A stretch of DNA of 20,780 nucleotides from Micractinium sp. NFX-FRZ (GCA_029339195.1 JAPTJF010000693.1:1-20780), one strand, 5' to 3'; numbered from the stretch's first letter, positions 1 through 8,910 are shown. Notes: generated from the sequence alone by a model not told the origin. Translations and numbers: made by a program.

Positions 1-207
1 CTCCCCCCCTTCCCCCTTTCCACCCCCCCGGCTGTACGGCGGGGCTGCGCCCCACCCCCCCAAACCGGCATTTTCCCGCCTGACTGGCAAGGTGGCATCG
101 GGGGGGTGCTTGATCTGGCAGCAGCCATGCAGGCTGCCATGGCGGCGGCGGCAGCAGCCGGGTCGGGAGAGGCGGCCTCAGGCAGGAGGGCCTCCAGCCT
201 GGCTTAG
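1..207 (+). CDS. Possible C-terminal exon of an unknown protein (partial)
   Basis: Frame 1 is open from the window edge to a TAG at 205-207. The last part, from about 106, reads like an alanine-rich protein end: a short hydrophobic LDLAAAMQAAM stretch, a poly-Ala run, then a Gly/Ser/Arg tail. The first 60 bases are C-rich and look intronic or non-coding. A 3' splice site could be the AAG near 91, but none is convincing. There is no recognisable domain. Alanine-rich open frames arise easily in such GC-rich DNA, so this is weak. Confidence 0.2.
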   Translation, partial: LPPFPLSTPPAVRRGCAPPPQTGIFPPDWQGGIGGVLDLAAAMQAAMAAAAAAGSGEAASGRRASSLA

Positions 208-424
208 ACGCCTTCTCTGCCCGTATGGGTGCAACTAGTGGGGGTGGGAGGGGGGTGGGAAGGGGTGGGAGGGGGGTCTCTTGCCCTGTGTTCCCCGCCC
301 ATCGGCCCGGGGCTTCTGCCCGATGCCTACCGCCGGTCTAGAGGCATAACTTATTGATCAGAAGCGGCGTGGCAAGCGATCGCAGGCAATAGAGCGCCAG
401 GACAGCCGGATGGGCAGACGCGCC

Positions 425-484
425 CACCTATCCGGGGGCCGCCAAATGGCGGCCAGCCAGGGGGTGACCGTGTCCGACCCCCCT
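425..484 (+). repeat. Diverged direct repeat, copy 1
   Basis: This segment shares CCTATCCGG near its start and GTGTCCGACCCCCCT at its end with 737-800, with weaker similarity between. It contains a perfect hairpin at 437-454: arms GGCCGCCA and TGGCGGCC around AA. Read on the minus strand, both copies encode a similar short peptide beginning GGSDTV, which is a by-product of the repeat. Confidence 0.55.
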
Positions 485-736
485 GGGGTTGCCATTTTCG
501 GCGCTTTTGTGGCATGGCTTCTGCTCCATTCCACTGCAAATACACTTTTACAGAGTTGTTCTACAGGGCCGCGGCGGGGCCGTTCTCCTGTCGCGGCCCT
601 AAAAGAGGCGCCCGCGCGCCCATCGGCCGATCGCCAGACGGGCCGCCCCGGTGCTCTAAGGAGCACATAAATGGCCAGGGGCGGGTTCCAGGGGCAGCGG
701 CAAGCGGCGGAGGCCGGGGGCACAAAATCAGCCAGG

Positions 737-800
737 GGTGCCGACCTATCCGGTCCCAGCAACGCTGCACACTGGGGGCTGACCGTGTCCGACCCCCCTA
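737..800 (+). repeat. Diverged direct repeat, copy 2
   Basis: Second copy of the 425-484 segment, about 312 bases downstream. The best conserved part is TGACCGTGTCCGACCCCCCT, present in both copies. The hairpin of copy 1 is not kept. The role is unknown; it could be a small non-autonomous element or a duplicated promoter segment. Confidence 0.55.
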
Positions 801-873
801 AACTCGCGGGGTTCAACGCCCATTCCGGCGCTGCGCTGCCCTTTTCGAAGCTCTTACCTTGCTGGATCTCTGA

Positions 874-1029
874 GGCAGAGGGGCCGGCTGGGGGGCCTTG
901 GCGGGTGGGGGTGGGGTGGCCGCCTGGCTGGTCAGCGCCGCCCGCCTGCACCGGGCAGGCTTCCGCCCGCTGCTGCAGATGGTTGCAGAGACGCCCCTGG
1001 TGGGCAGGCTGGTCAAGAAGGACGCCTAG
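874..1029 (+). CDS. Possible terminal exon of an unknown protein
   Basis: Frame 1 is open from 874 to a TAG at 1027-1029. The last 35 or so codons are strongly G/C-ending and read like an amphipathic protein end (WLVSAARLHRAGF, then LLQMVAETPLVGRLVKKDA). An AG at 877-878 (CTGAGGCAG) could be the acceptor. No upstream exon was identified. The opposite strand has a consensus-like donor (CAAG/GTAAG) near 856-862, so a minus-strand gene cannot be excluded. Family not recognised. Confidence 0.27.
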   Translation, partial: GRGAGWGALAGGGGVAAWLVSAARLHRAGFRPLLQMVAETPLVGRLVKKDA

Positions 1030-1217
1030 CTCAGCTGCCATCCATGCTGCTTGGCGCAACGCAAGGCATTGTCCAAAGTACTCTTGGGCGCAGTCGCGAG
1101 TACAGATCCCTGAAAGATAGTCTTGCTTTCTACCAGGTCCATGAGTGTTTATTTTTTGGAAGAGAATTACTGGTTCAGGGCTCAGCAAGTGAATGTGAAG
1201 AACCTGACTGCATCCAG

Positions 1218-2011
1218 CTTTGGAGCGCCGCAACAACCACGTCTTCTCGGCCACCAGCACCATTGATGGCACTGGCTGCTTTGTGAAGGGCGACTCCAAC
1301 AAGCTGACCGGCAATGGATTGCTGGCAATAGGTTCCTTTAACAGCATCACCGAGGAAGCCTCCCAGGCCATTGGCACCGGGCTCCAAGTCTCAAGCAATC
1401 ATTGTTTTGCCACTGGGTCCTACAACGCGCCCAGCCAGGAGCCCGTGGCATTTGTGGTTGGCAACGGCAGTGAGACACATCCCTCCTCGGCTTTCACGGT
1501 GCTGCGCAGCGGGGATGCGCTGCTGAGCGGCGGGCTGAGCGTGGCTGGGGGCGCCTTCCAGGTGACGCCCAGTGGGGGGGTTCACCTTGGCGGTGGGGCC
1601 AGCCTGGAGGGCAACATCCTGCCGGCAGAGAACGGGCGGTACACCCTGGGCAGCAGCCAGCAGAGGTGGGCGACTCTGCACGTGTCTTCAGTGCTGTCAA
1701 CCTCAGACGAGCGGCTCAAGGAGTCGATTGCTCCCCTGCCCAGGGGCATGGACCTGCTGGATCGCCTGACCCCGGTGCAGTTCACGTGGAGGGGCAGCCT
1801 GCCAGATGCAAAGGTGCATTTCGGCGTGCTCGCCCATCAGGCAGCTGAGGCGGTGGAAGCGACGGGCCTGCACAACAGCGCCCTGTGCGGGGACGGGCCG
1901 GTCAAGTCGGTGAATTACATTGAGCTGGTGGCTTTTCTGGTGGAGCTGAACCGAGAAATGGCAGCGGTCAAGCAAGAGCTGGCAGCACTCAAACAGGGTG
2001 CGGTGACATGA
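1218..2011 (+). CDS. Peptidase S74 (intramolecular chaperone auto-processing) domain protein, N-terminus incomplete
   Basis: The protein is about 263 residues. The first 160 are a Gly/Asn/Ser-rich, beta-solenoid-like stalk with YadA-type wording (NHVFSA, GNGS, SSAFTVLRSGDA). The C-terminal ~100 residues are a peptidase S74 domain beginning at TSDERLKESI. In phage endosialidases and MYRF proteins this domain assists trimer folding and cuts itself off before the Ser of an SDxRLK motif. Here Ser162 and Lys167 are both present with the known spacing. A coiled coil (ELNREMAAVKQELAALKQ) ends the protein, consistent with trimers. The frame is closed upstream by TGA at 1205 and there is no good ATG, so the exon probably begins at the AG at 1216-1217. 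The intact frame contrasts with its broken neighbours. S74 stalks are typical of phages and giant viruses, so horizontal origin is plausible but not shown. Tail fibre-like adhesin is an alternative reading. Confidence 0.82.
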
Positions 2012-2033
2012 AATTCAGGGGGCCAGGAAAGTG

Positions 2034-2039
2034 GTATAA
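2034..2039 (+). promoter_or_regulatory. Possible TATA box
   Basis: TATAAA lies 30 bases before an ATG at 2069 that is in frame with the kinase. Such spacing would leave a 5' leader of only a few bases. If the S74 and kinase exons are spliced together, this motif is simply intronic. Confidence 0.25.
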
Positions 2040-2108
2040 AGCCGGACTGCCTGCCCCGACCCGACCCCATGTTTACCATGAGCGGCGCCGCACTGACACT
2101 GTAACAAG

Positions 2109-2881
2109 CGCTGGGCAGCGGCGCCACCGGGCGGGTGTTCAGGGCGGAGGTGGCAGGCAACAGGGTGGCGGCCAAGGTCATGCCCAACTGGAAGCAGTTT
2201 GCAAGGGAGCGGGACCTGCTGCAGCGCATGCAGCATGTGCCGGAGCTGGTGCGCTTGCGGGGCACCGCAGAGTTTGAGCCAGGCTGGTGCCTGGTGCTGG
2301 ACCTGCTGGAGGGGCCTTCGCTGCAGAGCCTGGTGGAGCGCGTGGCGAGCAGCAAGCAGCCCTTGCCCCCCGCCCAGCTGGCAACCGTGGCAGAAACTCT
2401 GTTGCAGACGGCTGCAGCCTTCAACAGAGAGGGGTTGGTGTATGCCGACCTGAAGCCCCAGAATGCCATCTTTGCCTGGGATGGAGGTCCCCTGAAGGTC
2501 ATAGACCTAGGGGCGGCACGCTCTCCCAAGAATGCCTGGCGCCCCGGCGCCTACGCTGGGGGCACACCCTACTTCAGCCCCCCGGAGAGCTTCTCTGGCC
2601 GGCTGCTGCCGGAAGCCGACAGCTTTGCGGTGGGCGTGATACTGTGGCAGCTGGTGGAGGGACAGCACCCCTACATCGACCGCCAAGCCGTGACAGACAT
2701 GGCCAGCCTGCGGCGCATGCTGAGAGCCAAGCGAGCGCCCCGGCCAGTCACCCGTGCATGGGACCCTGGCTGCCTTGACCTGACCCACCGCCTGCTTCAC
2801 CTCTCCCCCGAATGCCGCCCGCCCCCTTCCGGCGCCTTGCGCCACCCCTGGCTGACGAGCATGCGATTTAACCAGAGCTAG
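2109..2881 (+). CDS. Protein kinase domain, atypical (YAD in place of HRD, DLG in place of DFG)
   Basis: A nearly minimal eukaryotic-type kinase domain. In order: Gly-rich loop LGSGATGRVF at 2111-2140, ATP-binding Lys in VAAKVM (codon 2174), helix-C Glu in ARERDLL, catalytic loop YADLKPQN at about 2441-2464, metal-binding DLG at about 2504, SPPE in place of APE, and a closing HPWL. All catalytic K, E, D, N and D are present, so activity is possible. HRD is replaced by YAD, making it a non-RD kinase. The nearest in-frame ATG (2069) is followed by a TAA at 2102-2104, nine bases before the Gly-loop leucine. The gene is therefore a pseudogene by nonsense mutation, or its first coding part comes by splicing: an acceptor AG at 2107-2108 joins in phase to the S74 exon at 1997. 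The stop TAG overlaps a minus-strand stop in CTAG. It could be a kinase of algal or giant-virus type. Confidence 0.75.
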
Positions 2882-3102
2882 TGCCTGCGACAGTGAGCAA
2901 AGGCGACAGCGGTGTCGTAAGAATCCCAGCCATCCATGCGCACCTCCTGCTCGCTGTGGGGCAGCTTGCAGCGGAAGACAATGTCAAAATCGGGGGAAGT
3001 GGCGTGCATGATGCCCATGAGACGGCGCTTGAACTCTGCCCGGCCCTCTGCCCCTGCCCAGGCCTGTATGGCATGCTCCACACCCCGCACCTTCACCTTC
3101 AT
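2878..3102 (-). CDS. Small hypothetical protein, convergent to the kinase
   Basis: The ORF can start at an ATG at 3102-3100 and gives about 74 residues (MKVKVRGVEHAIQAW...). It is balanced in composition, with many charged and aromatic residues (FDIVFRCKLP, then RMDGWDSYDTAVAF) and G/C-ending codons, unlike the shadow frames nearby. The frame is open further upstream to 3441, but that part is low quality, so it may be a last exon rather than a whole gene. Its stop shares the palindrome CTAG at 2878-2881 with the kinase stop, so the two converge tail to tail. Not recognised. Confidence 0.38.
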   Translation of the reverse strand: MKVKVRGVEHAIQAWAGAEGRAEFKRRLMGIMHATSPDFDIVFRCKLPHSEQEVRMDGWDSYDTAVAFAHCRRH

Positions 3103-3180
3103 GAGTGACTTGGGGCTTGGAGGTGAGTGACCTGGGGATCCAGGTGATCTACCCAGGGTGTGGTTGAGTGACTTGGGGGC
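3103..3180 (+). repeat. Short interspersed repeats of GAGTGACYTGGGG
   Basis: The 13-base word GAGTGACTTGGGG or GAGTGACCTGGGG occurs three times at about 3103, 3126 and 3166. CAGGTGA-type words lie between. It sits just upstream of the small minus-strand ORF start. No function is known. Confidence 0.5.
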
Positions 3181-3291
3181 CAGGTGAGCGCCAAAGCGAG
3201 GGGCGGCTGCAGAGCGCTGGGCAGCGCGTTGCCATGACGGACAGCGTAGGGGGACCGGCCACCGCGGCTGCTGCACTCTCAGAAGCGCTAA

Positions 3292-5121
3292 AGCGTTGTA
3301 ATAGCAAGCTATAAGGGGCGCGACTGCGAGCCGCTCAGCCCTGGGGCACACCCAAGCACCCACCATGCTGCCGATGCATGGGAGGAGGAGGCTGTTACTG
3401 ACCTGGGTGACTACCTGGCAGCCCTGTATGCCGGCATTCATGATGCCGTGCAGACACAGCTCCCTGTGGGCACAGAGGTCTCAGTTCCCTCACGCGATGC
3501 TCACATTCTTGACTATCTCCCCTTCCTTTCCGATGCCTCCGCTGCAGCGTGGCGTACATCCAGCCGCTACTGGATTGCCACTTACACCGACAAGGCCGAC
3601 AACAACCTGGTGCTGATGTGCAAGAAACACTACCTCTCCACCATCATGGCTGATCTGCAACCGGCCGTCCCTCCCCCACCCCCGTTTACGTACCGCAGCA
3701 GGAGACCAAACAGGCCGTGATCGAGCGCCAACAAGACTGGTTGCAGGGGGCCGGCCTACGCAGCGGCGCAGCCTCACTGCCCTACTATTATGGCATTGCT
3801 AAACTGCACAAAAACCCTGTCTCCACTCGCTTCATTGCAGGCTCTCGCGATGTGACCACAACATGGGTCAACAAACAGCTCACCAACTTCCTCCGCGGAC
3901 TGCAGCCGGAGCTGGATGCGTTGTGGGCCGATGCGGTATCCCCCATCCCTGGCTTTGCTGACACTGCCTGGCCGTGGGTTGTTTCCAGCTCAGCTCAGGT
4001 CATCCCACGCATACAGGTCTTCAACAGGACCCACTATCTACGCCCAGTCCACCAGTCTACTCATGATTTCTCCCGCCTCTACACCAACCTGCCCCTGCAG
4101 TCACTCCGCCTGCACCTCAACTGGCTGATCTGGGAGGTCGCTGGACGCCACGATGGCGCCGTTGCTGTGAAGATTTGGGGTGACCCAAAGAAGCCCTTCC
4201 ACTGGTTTGCTGCAGGGGACGTGCCGGCTCAGAGGACGGGCCGCAGCGGTGGTGTAGGGTGGCGGGTTTATGAACTGCATACAATTTGTGACATGCTAGA
4301 TTGGCTCCTGCAGAACACCTTCATTGAGTTTTGGGGGACAGGTTTACAAGCAGGAAGTTGGCATTCCCATGGGGGGGAACGCCGCCGTCTTCATTGCTAA
4401 CTATTTCTTGTACGTTTTTGAGCTGCAGTTCATGCGCCAGCTGGCAGCCGCCATCAGTGCCCACCCCCCGGGCGCTGAGGCAAACCCTTACATGCACCCT
4501 GTAGGCCCCGTGGATGCAGGCAGAGCAGCTCTCTTCATCGCCCGCCAGTTCCAATTTAGCTCCAGGTTTGTGGACGACCTGCACAGCCTGAACAACGCCG
4601 CCCTGCCCCACCTCACTTACACCTCCCAAAACCTGCAGGGATTCCGGGGCCTTTATCCCCCGGAGCTCAGCTTGGAGTTATCGGCAGAGGGTGCTTCTGT
4701 GCCTTTCCTCGACATACTGCCTACCCCACTTCATAACAATGGCTGCTGCCCCCTCACAACGCAGCTGTACGACAAGCGCCGCCGGCCGGAGTTCCAGACG
4801 GTCGACGTGCCACCAGTGGTGCGATTCCCTTACATTACCTCCAACCTGTCTGTGCGCTGCAAATATAACATTGTGATTGGCCAGTTCCACCGCTTCCGCA
4901 GGATCATCCTGGACAAGCACAACTTTATAGCAGAGATTGCCTTCCTGCTGCAGGCCATGGTAAAGCGGGGTTATAAACTCAAGATGCTGAAAAGCAAGCT
5001 CCGCCGCCAGCTACAGGCCTACCCAGGCATTTACGACATGACCCCCCATGCCCTGCTTTACAACATCAACTCTGCATATGCAGAGCTGCCCCCTCTGCAG
5101 GACGGATGGGCACACCAGTAA
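3292..5121 (+). pseudogene. Reverse transcriptase of a retroelement, split by two frameshifts
   Basis: Three consecutive frames give one RT. Frame 1 (3292 to about 3670) has an N-terminal region with TYTDKADNNLVLMCKKHY. Frame 3 (about 3680-4325) has KLHKNPVSTRFIAGS and motif A HDFSRLYTNLP. Frame 1 again (about 4327-5121) has motif B GQVYKQEVGIPMGGNAA, motif C RFVDDL and the trailing LYDKR region. The catalytic Asp residues of motifs A and C are retained. The first break lies in a C-rich run (3668-3683) and needs one base restored; the second lies in TTTTGGGGG (4329-4337) and has one extra base. The wording recalls a broad RT family of invertebrate and algal genomes, possibly near Penelope-like elements; lineage is inference. 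No GIY-YIG or other endonuclease is visible on either side. No start ATG is conserved, so the copy may be 5'-truncated. Confidence 0.82.
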
Positions 5122-5595
5122 TCCCTCCACAGCGCCCAGCTGCCTTGCTGCCATGCTATCCTGCCCCGCCCCCACTCCTGCCCCCACCCCCCGGGGGCGC
5201 CCTGCATGCCGTTGACTACCGCCTGGCGGGTGCTGCCCTGCACCCCGCCGACTACGCTAGGCACGGCCGCTGCGGTAGGGTCAGGTGGGCCAGTGCTGCC
5301 TTGCTGCCATGCTGCCACTGCCTGCAGACAGCACCCTGATCTACGTGGGTGGAGATTTGTGGTAACGACCGGTTGGTTGGATGGCGCGTGCATGACTGCT
5401 CGCTTTCCTTTTCCTGGCGGGGGAACTCCACGGAGCCCCGTCCACCTGCCTGCACTTGTACTTTCCAGTTCATTTCACATGTCGTGACCCCCGCCCGGGC
5501 ATCCTGCCCTTTAACAACCCTCCTCTTTTCGCCACCCTGGGGACCGTGCCCTCTCTGCAGACGGTTACTGTGTCTTTGAGCTCTGTTGAGGTCGG
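5122..5595. other. Intergenic region with a 19-bp direct repeat
   Basis: No convincing gene. The word GCTGCCTTGCTGCCATGCT occurs at 5139-5157 and again at 5295-5313. Between them lies C-rich sequence. This is presumably the 3' flank of the retroelement on the left and of the minus-strand transposase-like gene on the right. Confidence 0.5.
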
Positions 5596-6970
5596 TCACA
5601 ACGCAGTTGAAGCAGGCAGGGAATCTTCTATGCGGCCAAGCAGTTCAGACGGCAACAAGAAAAGCGGGGGCGGGGAGGGCGGGGCTGCCGCCTGCTGCGA
5701 GCCTCGGCGTGGCCGCTTGACTAAGCGTTGCGTCTGCGTTAGCGGCAGAGCAGCCAACTGCACCTCAGACAGGGTGAAGCCCACTGTCACTAACGTTTCA
5801 GTCAGGATGGCAGTCTTGCGGGTGTCCAGGTAGTACTCGTAGCCCGTTGCGCCGTCGCCGGTGTACTCCTCAAACCAGCTGCCCTTGACCACGCGCTGCC
5901 CTGCCTTCCACTCCAAGCCGTAATCGCACTTGACGTCAGCTGCCAGGGTCACTGGCGGCCCCTCAGCTGCAAACAGCCAGAAACCCTTCTCCTGGTGCCC
6001 CGCTTCGTTGTGCCCAGCCAGCGTTGCCAGGTGGCTGCCTGCTGTGATGAGCTGCTCCTCCACTGCCCGCCCCAGCGCGCTGGTACCTGTATGCTGCACT
6101 GTCAATGTCGTCTTCTGGCCTGCCCTTCCCTGGCTTCAGCACCCTGCGCTCCAAGGGCAGGTAGCTCTCCCGGTTCTCGCACTCTGTGAGCTTGCCCTCC
6201 CTGCACAGCGGGCGTGAAGGGGCGGGCGGCTGGAGTGAGGGGCAGCTAAATAGGAGCCACTGCTGTTGAGCTTGTGATGGTCAGGGCCCCACAGGGCAGG
6301 CAGGGCAGAGCACGGCAGTGGATGCATGCCAGCAATACACCCACGCGCCTGCAGCATCCATAACCAACGCAAACACATGTGTACAAGCACACCATGCCTG
6401 TCCCTCTCCCCATGCTACTTCCTTTGCCACCCCCGCTGCCAGCCCCTCACCGCCAGCTGGAGTGCTGCCCGCTGTCCACCCACTCACCGGCAGGCGTCAC
6501 AGGTGCAGGTCACCTCCCGTATCCAGACCACAGCGTTGCCGTTGTCCAGCTCGCCAGCGGTGTGGAAGCAACGCCGCGTGCTGAGGCCGTCGGCACCGCT
6601 GTACCCGCGGTCCTTGGTGTGGTCCACCTCCCCTGGCATCACCGTGCCGGTGCTGGGGTCCTCGCTAGGGCCCCAAACCCAGCAGTAGCGCTTGTGGGCC
6701 CGCTGGCGGAAGGTGCAGAGGAAGCAGTAAAAGTCGTAGGCCCCAGTGATGCGGAAGCCAGCCGACTTGGCTTGCTCTTGCGGGCAGCCGCCTTGTCAGC
6801 ACCTGCCTTGCCGTCGTGGCGCCCCTTGACGTGGCCCGACTCTGTGTGGTGCCAGGTGACGGCCACAGGCACCGCCCACTGCCAGTACAGCTTGTCGTTG
6901 CACCTGCACAATGAGGAGGAAGGGAGCACACGGCATTCAGAATATATACAAAGTGGGTGAGTAAGAGAGT

Positions 6971-7020
6971 GCAGCGCCCAAAGGGCAGCGCCCACGGGCA
7001 GCGCCCACAGGCAGCGCCCA
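6971..7020 (+). repeat. Four-copy 13-bp tandem repeat in an intron
   Basis: GCAGCGCCCA occurs at 6971, 6985, 6998 and 7011, spaced 13-14 bases apart. It lies in the intron between the WSD exon and the HGKG-like exon of the transposase-like gene. It continues into a diverged copy of the next exon's acceptor and first codons (to about 7055). Confidence 0.8.
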
Positions 7021-7792
7021 GTTCCAGCACAGCTTGTGACTGCACGTGCATGAAGGCATATGCTTGCAACCCTGCCCCTGCTTGCAAACGCGCCTGAACT
7101 GTGAGCAGCAGCTGTCCGACCACACCTCCAGCCTGGCCAGAGGTGCCAGGTCTTCTGCTGCTGCCTTCTCCTCATACCAGCGCATCACGTTCTGGAAGCA
7201 GTGCTCCACAAACCTGCACATCAGGGGATGCACAGGGGATGCACAAGTGATTTAGCTTGCCCGCACTTGTGCCCAGCATTGATTAGTGCCAGATGCCCGC
7301 ACCCACAGAACCCCCTCGAGCACTCGTCTGCCCCTCTGTCTTCCTGCCCGCCCAGCCTGCCTCCGCCCCGTGTTGCCGCCCTTTGCCGACTCTTGCCTCT
7401 CACCTGGTTGACTGGCTGGGGTCTGATGAGACAAACTCGTGGACGGTGGCTACGGGCGGTGCTTCGGGGTCCACTGTGTGGTAGGTGACGAGGCACATGA
7501 GGGTGGCATTCTTGGTGTTGCCTCCAAAGTACTGGGACTGCGGGCATCCCCGGTGGCACATGCATACTTCTCAGAGAAATCTACTGTGCAAAGCGACACG
7601 CCCAGCGGCAGCAACAGCATGTGCTGCCGCATGGCTGCCGCCTGGTGCTGGGCACGGAAGTGGTGCCAGGAGTAGGAGGCCAGCAACTTCCGCAGCAGTG
7701 ACGACGCCTCATCAAGGGTGAGGGTGCGCCGCACAAGCTCTAGGCGCTTGGTCTCGCCGTCAGCCTGCAGGACATCCTCCCACTGACAAACA

Positions 7793-7821
7793 GCAGGCAG
7801 GCAGGCAGGCAGGCAGGCAGG
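7793..7821 (+). repeat. CAGG tetranucleotide microsatellite
   Basis: About seven uninterrupted GCAG/CAGG units, followed by a G run and two more units near 7832. It lies in the intron 8131-7783 of the transposase-like gene, just before the acceptor on the minus strand. Likely length-variable. Confidence 0.85.
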
Positions 7822-8910
7822 GGGCGACCGGGCAGGCAGGGGCGGGGCGGCCACTTTTCCCCTCGCCACCGCTCACACCCAAGCCACGCCCAACTACTCT
7901 GCACCTTGCTTCACCAGAACCGCCTCTGTCCCACATGTCTTGCCTCACCCATGCCCTCAAGAGTGCCCCCTCGACCCCACAGGGCCACTGCATCAAGAGT
8001 GCCCCCTCACATCCCGCAGGGCCACCACAAGCAGGGAGAGTCATGCTTTTCAAAGGGGTCGAGGTGGTGGGCGAGCAGAGCGTTGGCGTGCAGCATGGCA
8101 GCGGCGCCCAGCGCCACCCACCGCCTCCCACCTGCTTGCCCAGGTAGCTGCCGAGCAGGGCGTAAAAGTAGGCAGCGTGCGCGCCGTCGGCGGGCATTGC
8201 GCGCGTGCTGGCTGCTGCAGCCAGGCGGTTCTCCTCCTCCACGCCGCGCCCCGCGTTGCCGCCAAGCAACAGCTGGCGCGCCTGCCAGCTGCAGTGGGAT
8301 TTGAGATTTTCTATCTTGCACAGCCGCTCGTCAGAGTCGAGCCAGCTGTCGGCAAACCTGCATGCACCAGGCAGGAAGGGAGGCAGGCACAGCTGGTGGG
8401 AAGGTGAGCGGGACAGCTGGAGAAGTGGCGGGGGTTGCGGGGCACAAGGGAGGGCGGGCATCGGGCAAGGGGAGCCACAGGCACGCAGCTGGGCCCCAGG
8501 GTAGTGCGCACTTGGAGTGGGGCGCCAACTTGTTCGCGGTGTAGGACAGCGGCGGCACTGGCCGCTGGCCATGTGACGGCTGCTGGCTGGGCCCGCTGCC
8601 CTTGACGGGTGCCAGCAGCCGGCGCTTCCAGGCCATTGCCTTCACCGTGCCCAGTGCTGCAGCCAGTGCCTCCTCAAGCTTGCGTGACCGACTGCGACAC
8701 ACCCTGCACGCTGCTGCTGCCTGGTCATTGCCAGGCTCGGCTGCACGCTGCAGCCGGGCTGCTGCGAGCTGCTCCTCTATGTGCTGCACCGCTGCTGCGG
8801 CTGCAGCTGCGGCTGCGGCACCAGCATACATGCTGCTTGCCACTGGGGCTACTGAATGCCACCTCATAGCGCCCCAGCTGCTGGTACACATAAGGGATGG
8901 ACACACCAGT

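Larger units (their letters stand above)
5596..8910 (-). pseudogene. DDE-transposase-like gene, about six exons, several frameshifts
   Basis: Exons, minus strand: about 8910-8512, 8357-8132, 7782-7404, 7213-7094, 6903-6488 and 6200-5596. Acceptors end in CAG, and phases agree across every junction from 8512 down. Motifs in order suggest an RNase H-fold transposase: TVDFSEKYA with the first Asp (about 7590), QSQYFGGNTKNATL, WSDSCCSQF with the second Asp (about 7110), HVKGRHDGKAGADK resembling the HGKGxxDGxG motif of a eukaryotic DDE family (about 6830), then a Cys cluster CTCDACR...CEN and a conserved C-terminal region (GFWLFAAEGPP). Frame breaks fall near 7555 and 6770 (one base missing each) and near 6120 (one base extra). 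More breaks are likely in the alanine-rich first exon (8790-8850). It is a decayed domesticated or mobile transposase, or an intact gene with assembly indels. The third catalytic acidic residue is unassigned. Confidence 0.62.

Noticed and set aside
358..1398. 346-codon minus-strand ORF
   Set aside because: It is antisense to the S74 coding region and runs through the repeat pair; the peptide has no domain-like section and its codon bias fits the opposite strand better.
2101..2118. 18-nt GT...AG segment that would remove the kinase TAA
   Set aside because: Far too short for a spliceosomal intron and it would delete part of the Gly loop.
6379..6960. 193-codon plus-strand ORF
   Set aside because: It crosses an intron and an exon of the minus-strand transposase-like gene, whose motifs and splice sites explain this DNA.
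7789..7840. Regular short repeats considered as a CRISPR-like array
   Set aside because: It is a simple CAGG microsatellite without spacers.
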